Of a stretch of 64,000 nucleotides of DNA, positions 52,537 through 62,134 are shown in pieces; within the stretch, counting starts at the first letter, position 1; each line of letters opens with the position of its first letter. Both the position numbers and the translations under genes were made by a program. This stretch comes from Nitrospirae bacterium MYbin3 (GTDB lineage: Bacteria; Nitrospirota; Thermodesulfovibrionia; Thermodesulfovibrionales; Dissulfurispiraceae): the NCBI GenBank assembly GCA_002753335.1, contig PEAD01000009.1, forward strand, positions 30,553 to 94,552. Reading direction: 5' to 3'. Under the pieces are notes generated by a model that was not told the DNA's origin, searched no databases, and saw nothing but the letters and a program-made list of their open reading frames with translations.

Positions 52537-53679
52537 TTAAAAATTATCTGATATGGTTTTTAATTGTTTGAAAATTAGCTGGGCAGACTTGCCGTGACCG
52601 TAAGGGTTATGTGCTTTAGCTATAGCATTATAATAGTTGATGTTATGAATCAGTTTGTTAACCGCATAAAAAATTTTACTTTTCTCTGTTCCAACTAGTA
52701 TAGCTGTGCCTGCATTAACCGCCTCAGGTCGTTCTGTTATGTTTCTCATTACAAGTACAGGTTTCCCTAATGACGGCGCTTCTTCTTGTATTCCACCCGA
52801 ATCGGTAACAATTAAATAAGAACGGCTCATAAGGTAGACAAATGGGAGATAATCTAAAGGTTCAATAAGATGGATATTGGTAAAATTGCTATTGCCAAGA
52901 ATATTCCTTACAGGTTCCTGCACATTAGGGTTTAAATGAACAGGATAAATTATCTCAACATCTTTTTGTGTATTCGCAATTTCAGAAAGAGCCAGGCAGA
53001 TATTTTCAAAACCTTCTCCAAAGCTCTCCCTACGGTGTCCTGTTACTAGGATTAGTTTTTTATTGGGATCAAGATAGTCAAAAGTTTTTTCAAGCTGACC
53101 TTTTATCGAGCTATCCGTTTCTATTCTTTTTAAGGTTAACAACAGAGAATCAATGACAGTATTACCTGTTATATAAATAGTGTCTCTTGGCACACCCTCT
53201 CTAAGAAGATTGTCGCATGCAATTTGAGTCGGTGCGAAATGATAGTCCGCTATCACACTTGCAACCCGGCGGTTAATCTCTTCAGGGAATGGCGAAAACT
53301 TGTTGTGCGTGCGTAGCCCTGCTTCAATATGTCCAATTTTTACCTTTGCATAAAAACCTGCGAGAGAGGCTGCCATAGCAGTTGTAGTGTCCCCTTGAAC
53401 AAGAATAATATGAGGCTGTTCTCTTTCAAGCACCTTTTTTAGATCTGATAATACATTGCAGGTTACGTCAAAGAGGTCCTGACTGGGTTTCATGATATCC
53501 AAATCGTAGTCAGGCTTTATCTCAAAAAGATTTAAAACCTGGTCAAGCATTCGCCGGTGTTGAGCCGTAACACAAATACATGACTTAAATATATCTGGGT
53601 GTTTTCTTAGCTCTAAAATTACTGGGGCCATCTTTATGGCTTCAGGTCTTGTGCCAAATACAAATAGCACTCGAATCAT
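52537..53679 (-). CDS. wecB: UDP-N-acetylglucosamine 2-epimerase
   Basis: 380 aa, full length. VLFVFGTRPEAIKMAPVILE, QGDTTTAMAASLAGFYAKVK, IGHIEAGLRTHNKFSPFPEE, LILVTGHRRESFGEGFENI and IVTDSGGIQEEAPSLGKPVL are the hallmark motifs of the non-hydrolysing epimerase, which makes UDP-ManNAc for surface polysaccharide. Confidence 0.95.
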   Translation of the reverse strand: MIRVLFVFGTRPEAIKMAPVILELRKHPDIFKSCICVTAQHRRMLDQVLNLFEIKPDYDLDIMKPSQDLFDVTCNVLSDLKKVLEREQPHIILVQGDTTTAMAASLAGFYAKVKIGHIEAGLRTHNKFSPFPEEINRRVASVIADYHFAPTQIACDNLLREGVPRDTIYITGNTVIDSLLLTLKRIETDSSIKGQLEKTFDYLDPNKKLILVTGHRRESFGEGFENICLALSEIANTQKDVEIIYPVHLNPNVQEPVRNILGNSNFTNIHLIEPLDYLPFVYLMSRSYLIVTDSGGIQEEAPSLGKPVLVMRNITERPEAVNAGTAILVGTEKSKIFYAVNKLIHNINYYNAIAKAHNPYGHGKSAQLIFKQLKTISDNF

Positions 53680-53728
53680 AATAAATCCCCTATAAAAGAG
53701 ACATTAATAATTAGAGATGCGTATCCTT

Positions 53729-54376
53729 TCAATTATTGCCCCCAAGCATTTTCTTTAGCGCAGGATTTAAGGATTCATGAAGTACGGTTATAAACTCTCT
53801 CTGCACATCATAATCTTTTTGAAAATCACGTTCGTTTGAAAAAGAAGAAACCCTCACAAGCATGCCGCCTGCATCTGCACCGAAGAAACTGTAATAAATC
53901 TGTTTTAGTTTGCGCTCAAAATGGTTTGTGACAACCTTGCCATTCAGTACTATCCAGTATTGAACGGTTTCTGTGCTTTGTGTTCCTGATTTTACAAGAA
54001 GCCTGTTAAGTTCAAGCTTTATATCGTCTAGCCGTCCGGTTCCAAACAATGTAACATCAAACCCTGCTGCCCTGTAACAGCCTTCTGGTGCATGGATGCT
54101 AAAATTTTGCCGCTGATCGCCCCCATATGCGATTGCAAGCATTATCTTCTTTCCGTCTGTTCGTTCATACACCCTGAAAAGAATGTTATTGAGAAAATCG
54201 TTTTTGTTGTTTTCTTCGCTTATCATCTTCCAATAGCCTATCTTTGTTGGGATTGCATTAAGGTCAATCTGATTTGGCTGAATGTGCCGCTCTACCTTGT
54301 AAAAAAAGGTGAAAACTGCTGCCAAAGCAAAAAGGGCAAGCACTACAAAATACTTTTTCTTATCGGTTATCTGCAT
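53729..54376 (-). CDS. epsI: EpsI family exosortase-associated protein
   Basis: 215 aa: one N-terminal membrane helix (YFVVLALFALAAVFTFFYKV) and the EpsI domain with YWKMISEENNKN, FRVYERTDGKKIMLAIAYGG, the conserved HAPEGCYRAAGFDV and TETVQYWIVLNGKVVTNHFE. EpsI is found as a separate protein or fused to exosortase and accompanies EPS assembly. Its start overlaps the exosortase gene by 17 bp, which supports a joint function. Confidence 0.9.
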   Translation of the reverse strand: MQITDKKKYFVVLALFALAAVFTFFYKVERHIQPNQIDLNAIPTKIGYWKMISEENNKNDFLNNILFRVYERTDGKKIMLAIAYGGDQRQNFSIHAPEGCYRAAGFDVTLFGTGRLDDIKLELNRLLVKSGTQSTETVQYWIVLNGKVVTNHFERKLKQIYYSFFGADAGGMLVRVSSFSNERDFQKDYDVQREFITVLHESLNPALKKMLGGNN

Positions 54377-55208
54377 AAACAGTTTTTCTGTTTAAAAATA
54401 CATCTATAAGAACAAGGCAACCGATTGCAATAATAAAGAGCAGTAAGCCAGAAAAATTATGGAAAAAGCCCTGGCCTGCATGTTCTCCATAATAGTAAGT
54501 AATAAGCGCAAGTACAATAAGCCTTATAATATTTGCAATGATAGAAATCGGAATAATTGATAAGAAAAGAAAAGCTTTTTTAAGATTTGATATATTCTGC
54601 AGGTACGCATATAAAGCACCTACAGCTAATAGCGATACAAGGGAACGCAGGCCGCTGCATGCATCACCAACTACAATTGTGTAGTCGCCGATAAAAAGTA
54701 GTACCCCATTTCTGTTTATTGTATAACCCGCAATATGCAAAAATATCTCTGATGTCTTAGCCACAATAAGTTTAAGCGGGGATGTGACCATATCAATAAA
54801 AAAAAGCGGCGGCGGTATTAGGAAAACAAGAAACATGGCAGGAAAAAGAACCATCGCCAATGCCTGTCTGCCAAGGAGAAAGCCTGTTGTTCCAATAAAA
54901 ATGGGGATTATAGAAAACGACTCAACAAGCAATGCCTTGTGTATTGATCCCATAACATAGCAGAAAAGTCCGAATAAAATTACGCAAAGATAGGATAGGT
55001 GAAACTTTGTATCTGTCGGCATTGATATAAACTTTTTCTCCCTCCAAAGAAGCCACAGAAAAGCACCAAGGATAAGAGGGCCATGGCTATAATCAGCCTG
55101 CCTCCAGCCATAAGAAAACAGTTTATAAAATGTCGGGACAAAAAGAGCTGCTAATGCAAGATACGTAAGAATAGTAAGCGAATGTGTTTTGATTATTTGT
55201 GCTTGCAT
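54360..55208 (-). CDS. xrt: Exosortase (PEP-CTERM sorting membrane protease/transpeptidase)
   Basis: 282 aa with about eight membrane helices. The catalytic triad is visible: Cys184 in VVGDACSGLRSL, Arg229 in IANIIRL and His250 in GFFHNFSG. Exosortase recognises the C-terminal PEP-CTERM tripartite signal of exported proteins, cuts it and is thought to transfer the protein to a carbohydrate or surface anchor. Two candidate substrates are in this locus (61532-62095 and 63320-63895). EpsI follows with an overlapping start. Confidence 0.93.
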   Translation of the reverse strand: MQAQIIKTHSLTILTYLALAALFVPTFYKLFSYGWRQADYSHGPLILGAFLWLLWREKKFISMPTDTKFHLSYLCVILFGLFCYVMGSIHKALLVESFSIIPIFIGTTGFLLGRQALAMVLFPAMFLVFLIPPPLFFIDMVTSPLKLIVAKTSEIFLHIAGYTINRNGVLLFIGDYTIVVGDACSGLRSLVSLLAVGALYAYLQNISNLKKAFLFLSIIPISIIANIIRLIVLALITYYYGEHAGQGFFHNFSGLLLFIIAIGCLVLIDVFLNRKTVYADNR

Positions 55209-55251
55209 ATGTAAATATTTCGAACTGAATTACAGAAGAAAATTATAGGCT

Positions 55252-56223
55252 CTATCCCTGCTTTGCACAAAACCACTCGTACGCTTTTTTTATTCCATCC
55301 CTGAATCCGGTTTTTGCGGTCCAACCGAGTGATGTCATTTTCGATACATCCAGCGTTTTTCTCATCATGCCGTCAGGTTTTGAGGTGTCGAATTTTAATT
55401 CTCCCTCATAGCCAACAATATTTTTAACAAGCAGAGCTAGTTCTTTTATGGTTATTTCTTTTCCTGTGCCTATATTGACTATCTGGCTTTCGTTGTAGTT
55501 CTGCATCAGGAAAAGACAGGCGTCCGCAAGGTCGTCAACATAAAGGAATTCGCGGCGCGGCGTGCCTGTTCCCCAGATCTCAACATGCGGTTTTCGGTTT
55601 GCTTTAGCTTCATGAAATTTTCTTATCAATGCCGGTAGCACATGTGAATTCTGCAGGTCAAAGTTGTCGCCAATTCCGTAGAGATTCGTTGGCATAGCAG
55701 ATATGAAATTTGTTCCATGCTGCCTGTTGTATGACTGGCACATCCTGATGCCCGCGATCTTTGCAATTGCATAAGGCTCGTTTGTAGGTTCAAGATATCC
55801 TGAAAGGAGATGCTCTTCTTTCATAGGCTGTGGGCAATTCTTTGGATAGATGCAGGAACTGCCGAGAAACAGCAGTTTCTTTGTTCCTGTCATATATGCA
55901 GAATGTATGACGTTATTTTGTATCGCTAGGTTGCTGTAAATAAAGTCGGCCGGATATGTGTTGTTGGCATATATTCCGCCAACTTTTGCGGCAGCCACAA
56001 AAACATACTCAGGCTTGCGTTCTTTAAAAAGATTTTCGACTTCGGCCTGTCTTGTAAGGTCAATATTTAAAAAAGAAACTTTCTCCGAGTATTTCTCTTC
56101 CGGTTTATTCTTGCTGTAGGTCGAAACCAGATTTGTAAAGCCTTCTGTTAAAAGCCTTCTTATTATGGCGCTGCCGACCATGCCGCTTCCGCCGGCAACG
56201 AATATCAAGGAATCTTTATTCAT
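55252..56223 (-). CDS. fcl: GDP-L-fucose synthase
   Basis: 323 aa, extended [20 protein letters not shown] is the NADP loop; [20 protein letters not shown] and the YxxxK active site in [20 protein letters not shown] are specific to GDP-4-keto-6-deoxymannose epimerase-reductases. It completes GDP-L-fucose synthesis after Gmd, whose gene overlaps its start by 8 bp. Confidence 0.94.
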   Translation of the reverse strand: MNKDSLIFVAGGSGMVGSAIIRRLLTEGFTNLVSTYSKNKPEEKYSEKVSFLNIDLTRQAEVENLFKERKPEYVFVAAAKVGGIYANNTYPADFIYSNLAIQNNVIHSAYMTGTKKLLFLGSSCIYPKNCPQPMKEEHLLSGYLEPTNEPYAIAKIAGIRMCQSYNRQHGTNFISAMPTNLYGIGDNFDLQNSHVLPALIRKFHEAKANRKPHVEIWGTGTPRREFLYVDDLADACLFLMQNYNESQIVNIGTGKEITIKELALLVKNIVGYEGELKFDTSKPDGMMRKTLDVSKMTSLGWTAKTGFRDGIKKAYEWFCAKQG

Positions 56224-57304
56224 AGTAACCGAAAGTTTTAAAGCCCTCTCTTTTGCATAGCTGGTCGCGCTCCGCCTCGTTTAGGTCTTCCCGCACCATC
56301 TCGGCCACGAGCTCTTTAAAAGAAACAGTCGGTGTCCATCCAAGCTTTTCTTTGGCTTTAGTGTAGTCGCCGAGAAGTGAATCAACTTCGGTAGGACGGA
56401 AGTAGCGCGGGTCAACCTCTACCAAAGTATTACCTGATTTTTTCTCGATGCCTTTTTCTTCAAGACCCTCGCCCTTCCACTGAATATCAATGCCGATCTC
56501 GTTGAATGAGGCTTCGATAAACTCTCTTACAGAATATTGATGACCTGTCGCTATGACATAATCTTCAGGCTTTTCCTGCTGAAGTATCAGCCACTGCGCC
56601 TTCACAAAATCTTTTGCATGTCCCCAATCTCGCTTTGCATTAAGGTTGCCGAGGTAAAGCTTATCCTGCAGGCCAAGCTTTATACGTGCAACCGCCCGGG
56701 TAATTTTTCTGGTAACAAAGGTTTCGCCGCGTACAGGAGATTCATGGTTGAACAAAATCCCATTGCAGGCAAAGAAATCGTAAGCTTCCCTGTAGTTCAC
56801 CGTAATCCAGTACGAGTAAAGTTTAGCTACAGCGTAAGGGCTTCGCGGGTAGAAAGGGGTGGTCTCTTTTTGCGGAACCTCCTGCACTTTGCCGTAAAGT
56901 TCGGATGATGAGGCCTGATAGAATTTTGTTTTCTTAGCCAGCCCCAGTATTCTTATAGCTTCCAAAAGCCTCAATGTTCCGAGGGCATCGGCATTTGCGG
57001 TATATTCTGGGGTCTCAAAAGAAACCTTCACATGACTTTGTGCAGCCAGGTTATAAAGCTCGTCAGGCTGAGCTTCCTGAATTATGCGTATAAGATTCGT
57101 TGAGTCTGTCATATCCCCATAATGCAGCTTGAAGTTTATATTTTTTTCATGCGGATCCATATAAAGATGATCAATTCTGTCGCTGTTGAAAAGCGATGCT
57201 CTGCGCTTTATGCCATGCACCTCATAGCCTTTACTAAGCAAAAACTCGGCGAGATATGCGCCGTCCTGTCCGGTAATGCCTGTTATCAAAGCTTTCTTAG
57301 ACAT
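56216..57304 (-). CDS. gmd: GDP-mannose 4,6-dehydratase
   Basis: 362 aa. [79 protein letters not shown] (YxxxK) and [20 protein letters not shown] are the classical Gmd motifs. It converts GDP-mannose to GDP-4-keto-6-deoxymannose, the precursor of GDP-fucose made by the next gene. Confidence 0.95.
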   Translation of the reverse strand: MSKKALITGITGQDGAYLAEFLLSKGYEVHGIKRRASLFNSDRIDHLYMDPHEKNINFKLHYGDMTDSTNLIRIIQEAQPDELYNLAAQSHVKVSFETPEYTANADALGTLRLLEAIRILGLAKKTKFYQASSSELYGKVQEVPQKETTPFYPRSPYAVAKLYSYWITVNYREAYDFFACNGILFNHESPVRGETFVTRKITRAVARIKLGLQDKLYLGNLNAKRDWGHAKDFVKAQWLILQQEKPEDYVIATGHQYSVREFIEASFNEIGIDIQWKGEGLEEKGIEKKSGNTLVEVDPRYFRPTEVDSLLGDYTKAKEKLGWTPTVSFKELVAEMVREDLNEAERDQLCKREGFKTFGYYE

Positions 57305-57335
57305 TTGTTGATTTCTCCTTAAACTTTTTTTCGCG

Positions 57336-57377
57336 CTCCGCCCCCTCGGCTACATTTGCAGTATTCGAGCGGCGGAG
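57336..57377. repeat. GC-rich inverted repeat between the PpiC lipoprotein gene and gmd
   Basis: CTCCGCC...CCTCG (57336-57348) and CGAGCGGCGGAG (57366-57377) can form an 11-12 bp stem around a 17-nt loop. On the minus strand, the transcribed one, the hairpin is followed by A rather than U, so a standard terminator is unlikely. RNA processing or stabilisation between two operon segments is possible. Confidence 0.45.
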
Positions 57378-57400
57378 AATGGAATTTTTTGTTTGTATTG

Positions 57401-58264
57401 CTAATTTATTTTTTCAAGAAGGTTTTCGTTAACCTGAACCTTTATGTCCTTCTTGAGTTCATCTATATGCTTTTTCAAAGATTCCTGAAACTGCTCATTC
57501 TTAAGCTGATTTTTCAATCCATCTTTAACCTGTTCAAAGGTGTAGGATACGGTTCTTCTGTCGGTTATTCTGTATATCTCATATCCACCGGACATTTTGT
57601 AAACGCCGCTTATTTCGCCAACCTTCATTTTGAATATATCTTCTCTAACTTCAGCCGGAAGCTGTTTTTTTATGAAATACCCTACATCACCACGCCGCAG
57701 CGCGCTGATTTTATCTGTAGAATATCGGGCCGCAAGCTCAGCAAACTCTTTTTTTTCTTTGAGTTTGAGAAGCATGTCGTCAGCCTCTTTTTTATCGGAT
57801 AAAACAATCTGGCTTAGACGCACTTCTTCCCTGTTTTTAAACTCATCCGGATGGCTGTTGTAATAGTTCTGAACATCTTTATCTTCGACTTTGATTTTAC
57901 TGAGCACCTCTTTTTGCAGATAGGTTGTTACTATAAGTTCTTTTTTTATATCTTCAAGCTTGCGCTGCAGTTCTGCATCTTTTTCTGTGCTTTTTTTAAC
58001 CGCATCCGAATAAAGTATTTCCCTGTTAACCATGCCTTCGAGCAACGCTCGCTTGCCCTTGCCAGCCACCGCAAGCTTCTGAATAGACTCGGGAAGGTTG
58101 CCCAGCTGTCGTTCGAACGAATTTATGGTTATCTCTTTTTTGCCGACGCGGGCCAGCACCTGGCTTGATTTAGCCATGTCATCCGAGCCGCTGCAGCCAG
58201 GCAGAAAAATCAGCGTTGTAGAAAGGACTAAGGATAAATTTATTATGCGGTGACCTATTTCCAA
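57401..58264 (-). CDS. epsD: EpsD-type peptidyl-prolyl isomerase lipoprotein
   Basis: 287 aa. Lipobox ends at about Cys24 (IFLPGCSGSDD). A SurA-N-like helical region (INSFERQLGNLPESIQKLAV) is followed by a parvulin PpiC domain (VRLSQIVLSDKKEADDMLLK, FAELAARYSTDKISALRRGD, VGYFIKKQLP) and a helical tail. EpsD-family lipoproteins of exosortase/EPS operons are thought to assist folding of exported components. TTG start with a very strong ribosome-binding site (AAAGGAGG). Confidence 0.85.
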   Translation of the reverse strand: MEIGHRIINLSLVLSTTLIFLPGCSGSDDMAKSSQVLARVGKKEITINSFERQLGNLPESIQKLAVAGKGKRALLEGMVNREILYSDAVKKSTEKDAELQRKLEDIKKELIVTTYLQKEVLSKIKVEDKDVQNYYNSHPDEFKNREEVRLSQIVLSDKKEADDMLLKLKEKKEFAELAARYSTDKISALRRGDVGYFIKKQLPAEVREDIFKMKVGEISGVYKMSGGYEIYRITDRRTVSYTFEQVKDGLKNQLKNEQFQESLKKHIDELKKDIKVQVNENLLEKIN

Positions 58265-58345
58265 GAAAACCTCCTTTACAACTATTCAACTGTATTTATG
58301 CTGAAGGCTTTATTCGAAAAAATCTTATAAGAAAACTGCGGTCTG

Positions 58346-59245
58346 CTAAAAAAATTTAAACCGCTTCGGTTGTTTTTTTGTGTCCGGTTCATTTATTATC
58401 GAGCCCAAGATTCTTGCTGCCGATGTTTTTAGCTGTTTTTTGACATTGTCGAACGATTCTTTTTTTGTATCTCCTTTAAGCGCAACCATCAAAATGCCAT
58501 CAACAAGATTTGAAATTACAAGGGCGTCTGCTGTATTGCTAAAGGCCGGAGTATCAACTATAACAACATCATACATGCCTTTAAGTGATGTTATTATCTC
58601 TTTTGTGTCAGGCCAGCCTAAAAGCTCGAGAGGATTAGGAGGCTGAGGTCCGGAAGAAAGTATATGAAGCGTAGGGATTGGGGTGCAGGAAATAGCCTGC
58701 GCTAGAGACGCCCTTTTTATGATGACACTGCTCATGCCGCAGTTATTTTTTAGATTGAATATCTCATGTATCCGAGGCTTCCTGAAGTTCGCATCAACAA
58801 GGACTGTTTTAGATCCAAGCTGGGCGAAGGTCGCAGCTAAATTGGCAGAGATGAATGTCTTGCCGTCACCTTGGTTTGGGCTGACCATAGCGACCGCTTT
58901 TAAAACACTGCCTATTCCAGAAAGAACCAGTTTGCTTCGGAGCGACCGGAAAACCTCTATCTGATGGCTGAAGGGCTGAAGAATAGAAACAAGTTCCCGG
59001 CCGATAGGATATTTCTCATCGCCCAAATATGGATATGAAAACTGATGGGAAAGCGCTCGATTAACATCATCTTTTGTAAGTATCCCGAGATTGACAGCCG
59101 CTTCGCCAAAAAGCATGCCTTTCTCTTCTTGCAAAGCGACTATTTTTTCGAGATCTGCAGCAGTTATTTTTCCGGTATCTTTAAGGATGCTGCCTATATC
59201 TTTTGCTGAATTGGCATCCATGGTGCATGACGCTTTGTCGCTCAC
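58346..59245 (-). CDS. EPS-associated BY-kinase-like ATPase with MshEN N-terminal domain
   Basis: 299 aa. Residues about 17-75 (TGKITAADLEKIVALQEEKG ... NLGILTKDDVNRAL) match the type II secretion/MshE N-terminal domain, which in relatives can bind c-di-GMP. The ATPase part has Walker A in SPNQGDGKTFISANLAATFA, Walker A' in VLVDANFRKPRIHEIF and Walker B in VVIVDTPAF, as in bacterial tyrosine kinases of Wzc/CpsD type. The C-terminus ends KKQPKRFKFF and has no tyrosine cluster, so autophosphorylation control of the classical kind is doubtful. Pairs with the Wzz protein encoded 1 bp upstream. GTG start. Confidence 0.87.
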   Translation of the reverse strand: MSDKASCTMDANSAKDIGSILKDTGKITAADLEKIVALQEEKGMLFGEAAVNLGILTKDDVNRALSHQFSYPYLGDEKYPIGRELVSILQPFSHQIEVFRSLRSKLVLSGIGSVLKAVAMVSPNQGDGKTFISANLAATFAQLGSKTVLVDANFRKPRIHEIFNLKNNCGMSSVIIKRASLAQAISCTPIPTLHILSSGPQPPNPLELLGWPDTKEIITSLKGMYDVVIVDTPAFSNTADALVISNLVDGILMVALKGDTKKESFDNVKKQLKTSAARILGSIINEPDTKKQPKRFKFF

Positions 59246-59246
59246 A

Positions 59247-60656
59247 TCATATCTCCTCTATCCGAGTTACGGTTGCCAGCACCGGCATATTGAAATCCCT
59301 TTCGATTAGCTCAACCGATTTAATGGTGTCATCCATGTATTCGAAAAAGAAGGCCAAGCCAATTCCCAAGAAAGAGCCTACAAAAATCGAGAGAAAGAAA
59401 TTAAGCATCACCTTGGGGCTGTATTTTTGGGTAGGAGGAACAGCCACATCTATTAAAAACACGTTAGTACGATTCATGTCGCTCTGGAGCACCGTCTCGT
59501 TGAATTTTTTCAAAACAGCATCGTAAGTCTGTTTGAATGCTTCTGACTCCCTGTTAAGAGAATCCATCTGGTACCGCGATGTGTTCAGGTTAAGAGCCTC
59601 TCCTTTTTGTGCGTTCAACGCCTTTTCAAGGCTCTGTACCCTTCCTGATGCAGCTTCGTATTCCTGTCTTATCGCACTTATTATATTTTGTATCTCGGTG
59701 TTAATCTTGGTGTTAATCGTCTGTAGTTCCGACTGCATTCTGCTGTACTGCGGATGTTTTGTTCCGACTTTTGCAGACAGGTCAGAAAGACTTTTTTCGA
59801 TCTTTACTTTTTCCATCTTTAGGCTGTTGATTAGGCTGTTGGATATAACGTCTGGGATGCTGTCATAATTGCCTTTACTGTCTTCAATCCGTTTTATCGC
59901 CACCTTTGCCTCATATAGCTTTCCCTTTGCAACGATCATTTGGCTGTTTATTTGGTCTAGCCGTTGCACAGCATCATCGTAATAGCGGCCCTCCTGAGAC
60001 ACAAGCCCTTTCTTTTTCTGATACTCTCTAAGGTGTTCACTCGCTTTGTCAGCCTTGTCCTTTACATCTGTAAGCTTATCGGAGAACCATTTGCCTGCAT
60101 CACGAAGAGGAATAAGCTTCAACTCAAGATTGTATTCCGTATAAACTTTCGCAAAGGCGTTGGCGGTGGCAGCCGAAAAGTCGGGGTCCGGAGAATAAAA
60201 TTTAATGAACAAAAAACGTGCATCTCTCGCAGGCTCAACTTTTAAAGATTTTGAAAGGAACGAATCCGCAAGCCACACTTTTATATCCAAATCTTTTTCT
60301 TTTTTCCAGAAAAAAATCGGATTCACTTTTTTTGATTTTTCAAACCTATCGATAATTTCAGGTATTTTGTCCAGTTTGAGAAGTTCAACCACACCGACCG
60401 CAACCTTTCTGCTCTTTATGATTTCGATCTGTGTGTTCATGTATTCGATGGACTGTAAAATTCCTGATCCCATAGCATACATGCCGATATTCATGGGATT
60501 GCTGCTGTCATAATCCAGTACCAATGTTGCGGTGGCTTCATATTTGGGCGGCCAAACAAACGAGATTATCAAGGTGGCTAACACCGTAGTAACAAAGGCG
60601 GTAATAACAATCATCCGCCTGTCCTTAATCACATTCCAGTAATAGTTAAAGTTCAT
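59247..60656 (-). CDS. Wzz/EpsF-type polysaccharide chain-length determinant protein
   Basis: 469 aa. One membrane helix near each end (VITAFVTTVLATLIISFVWP; VMLNFFLSIFVGSFLGIGLA) encloses a long periplasmic region with coiled coils (DKADKASEHLREYQKKKGLV; MEKVKIEKSLSDLSAKVGTK). The proline-rich motif before the second helix (VAVPPTQKYSPKV) is typical of PCP proteins. It sets polymer length and bridges the ATPase and the Wza-type channel. The start overlaps the preceding stop (TAATG). Confidence 0.9.
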   Translation of the reverse strand: MNFNYYWNVIKDRRMIVITAFVTTVLATLIISFVWPPKYEATATLVLDYDSSNPMNIGMYAMGSGILQSIEYMNTQIEIIKSRKVAVGVVELLKLDKIPEIIDRFEKSKKVNPIFFWKKEKDLDIKVWLADSFLSKSLKVEPARDARFLFIKFYSPDPDFSAATANAFAKVYTEYNLELKLIPLRDAGKWFSDKLTDVKDKADKASEHLREYQKKKGLVSQEGRYYDDAVQRLDQINSQMIVAKGKLYEAKVAIKRIEDSKGNYDSIPDVISNSLINSLKMEKVKIEKSLSDLSAKVGTKHPQYSRMQSELQTINTKINTEIQNIISAIRQEYEAASGRVQSLEKALNAQKGEALNLNTSRYQMDSLNRESEAFKQTYDAVLKKFNETVLQSDMNRTNVFLIDVAVPPTQKYSPKVMLNFFLSIFVGSFLGIGLAFFFEYMDDTIKSVELIERDFNMPVLATVTRIEEI

Positions 60657-61438
60657 TAAAAAAGGCTTTCCTTTACCATTATTACATCATCTATCTCGAT
60701 AGTATCATCAAGTGTTCCATCCCGGACAACATCTTTATCGTTTGTTCTGCGTGTAATCTCAACCTTTTTCTTTGCTGCCTTTTGGTTAAAACCGCCAGCA
60801 AGCGCCACAGCCCTTTTGACCGTAAGCCCTTTTTCTATTCTGTATGCGCCAGGCCTGTTCACCTCTCCGTAAACATAGAAGAAGCCTTTGGGCACAAAGA
60901 TTATGTCTTTGTCCTTCATCTGAATGTTCTCTTCAAGTTCGCCTTTTCTGAGAAGCCGGTCAAGATCGATCTGAAGCTTTTCGAGCTTAGGGTTGTCGCC
61001 GCTGCCCTTTCTGAAAAGAGTGATTATATATCCGGCATTCTGTGTTGTGCCTAAAGCCTTTGATATGATATCCAGGACATATGTTGGGCCTGTGATTTCG
61101 TACTGCCCAGGCTTGGAAACTTCGCCTATTATTGTTACGCGCTGTCCCATGTATTGCTGAATCAGCACCGCCACTTGGGGATTAGTTATATACCCGCCCG
61201 ACAGTTTTTCGGCTATCTTCTTTTCAACTTGTCTTGCAGTAAGATTTTTGATGTCTATTTCTCCAACAAGCGGAAAAGAAATTTTGCCGTCTTCGCTGAC
61301 GCGCGTTTCGGTGGTTAGGTCCGGATGCTCATAAACAGTTATTTTAAGAAGATCCTGACTGCCGATGATATAATCCTGAGCAAATGACGGGCAGCTTATT
61401 GCAAAAAAAAGAAGGAATAGCAAAAAAATCTTTTTCAA
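60656..61438 (-). CDS. Polysaccharide export outer-membrane protein (Wza/EpsE-like)
   Basis: 260 aa. Signal peptide (KIFLLFLLFFAISCPSFAQD), Poly_export domain (YIIGSQDLLKITVYEHPDLT, VSEDGKISFPLVGEI) and two SLBB repeats (VTIIGEVSKPGQYEITGPTY; FFYVYGEVNRPGAYRIEKGL). Cysteine 15 lies near the cleavage site, so lipidation is possible but the lipobox is poor. It forms the export channel for the EPS. TTG start with GGGGAGA upstream; a terminator lies only about 30 bp upstream of it. Confidence 0.9.
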   Translation of the reverse strand: MKKIFLLFLLFFAISCPSFAQDYIIGSQDLLKITVYEHPDLTTETRVSEDGKISFPLVGEIDIKNLTARQVEKKIAEKLSGGYITNPQVAVLIQQYMGQRVTIIGEVSKPGQYEITGPTYVLDIISKALGTTQNAGYIITLFRKGSGDNPKLEKLQIDLDRLLRKGELEENIQMKDKDIIFVPKGFFYVYGEVNRPGAYRIEKGLTVKRAVALAGGFNQKAAKKKVEITRRTNDKDVVRDGTLDDTIEIDDVIMVKESLF

Positions 61439-61464
61439 TAAATTCTCCCCATAATGTTAGTGAT

Positions 61465-61505
61465 AACAAAAACAGCCATAACCTAAAACAAAAAAGTTAT
61501 GGCTG
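61465..61505 (-). terminator. Intrinsic terminator after the PEP-CTERM gene
   Basis: On the minus strand CAGCCATAAC (61505-61496) pairs perfectly with GTTATGGCTG (61482-61473) and is followed by TTTTTGTT. It lies 26 bp after the stop codon of the PEP-CTERM gene and about 27 bp before the start of the Wza-type gene. Confidence 0.87.
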
Positions 61506-61531
61506 CTGCAATTCAGACCTGCTTAAACAAA

Positions 61532-62095
61532 TCAACCCTTGGCAATAAATCTCCGGAATCTTGCGGCAATAGGAAGCCCGAGAAGCCCAGCTCCTACCAG
61601 AGCCATGGATGTTGGCTCTGGCGCAACATTGCCGTAAAGCGTTGCGCGTCTCACCTTTTCTTTGTCATCCTCGTCTTTCAATATTAAGGCAAAAGAAAGC
61701 GGCGTCTTCTTTACATAACTTTCAAGAAGGGCTGCATTCAATGACTGCAATGCAGCACCGGTAAAATCAAATGTCTTGCCAAAATATATAGTTCCAAGCT
61801 GCTTAACTATATCTACATCATATTCAGTATGGCCGTCATGCATTGTTTTTGTTATAGAGGCAAGCCCAAAAGTCGCAGATCCCTTAAAGCTATCCCTAAC
61901 ATCGAACTTTAAATGCGCGTCTATAAATGTGCCGCTACTTGTGGGAAGCTGGTTTTTCCAGCCTAAATTATGGTCATCCTGAAAAAATGAGTAAGTTGAA
62001 TCAGTATAGGAATAACTGGTAAGAGCAAATGCCTGCCCACAGATAAGTAAAACTAACGATACCGCTAAAATAGATATATGCTTCTTACTACACAT
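61532..62095 (-). CDS. PEP-CTERM sorting-signal protein
   Basis: 187 aa. An N-terminal signal peptide (ISILAVSLVLLICGQAFAL), a beta-rich unrecognised body (about 25-155), and a classical C-terminal exosortase signal: PEP at 159-161 (VAPEPTSMALVGAG), a hydrophobic helix (LLGLPIA) and a basic tail (RFRRFIAKG). It should be exported and then processed by the exosortase of the locus. It has its own promoter and terminator, so it can be made in large amounts. The body function is unknown; a surface or matrix component is likely. Confidence 0.9.
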   Translation of the reverse strand: MCSKKHISILAVSLVLLICGQAFALTSYSYTDSTYSFFQDDHNLGWKNQLPTSSGTFIDAHLKFDVRDSFKGSATFGLASITKTMHDGHTEYDVDIVKQLGTIYFGKTFDFTGAALQSLNAALLESYVKKTPLSFALILKDEDDKEKVRRATLYGNVAPEPTSMALVGAGLLGLPIAARFRRFIAKG

Positions 62096-62134
62096 TTTAA
62101 TGCCTCCTAAAATGTTTTAAGACCTATTAGACAA

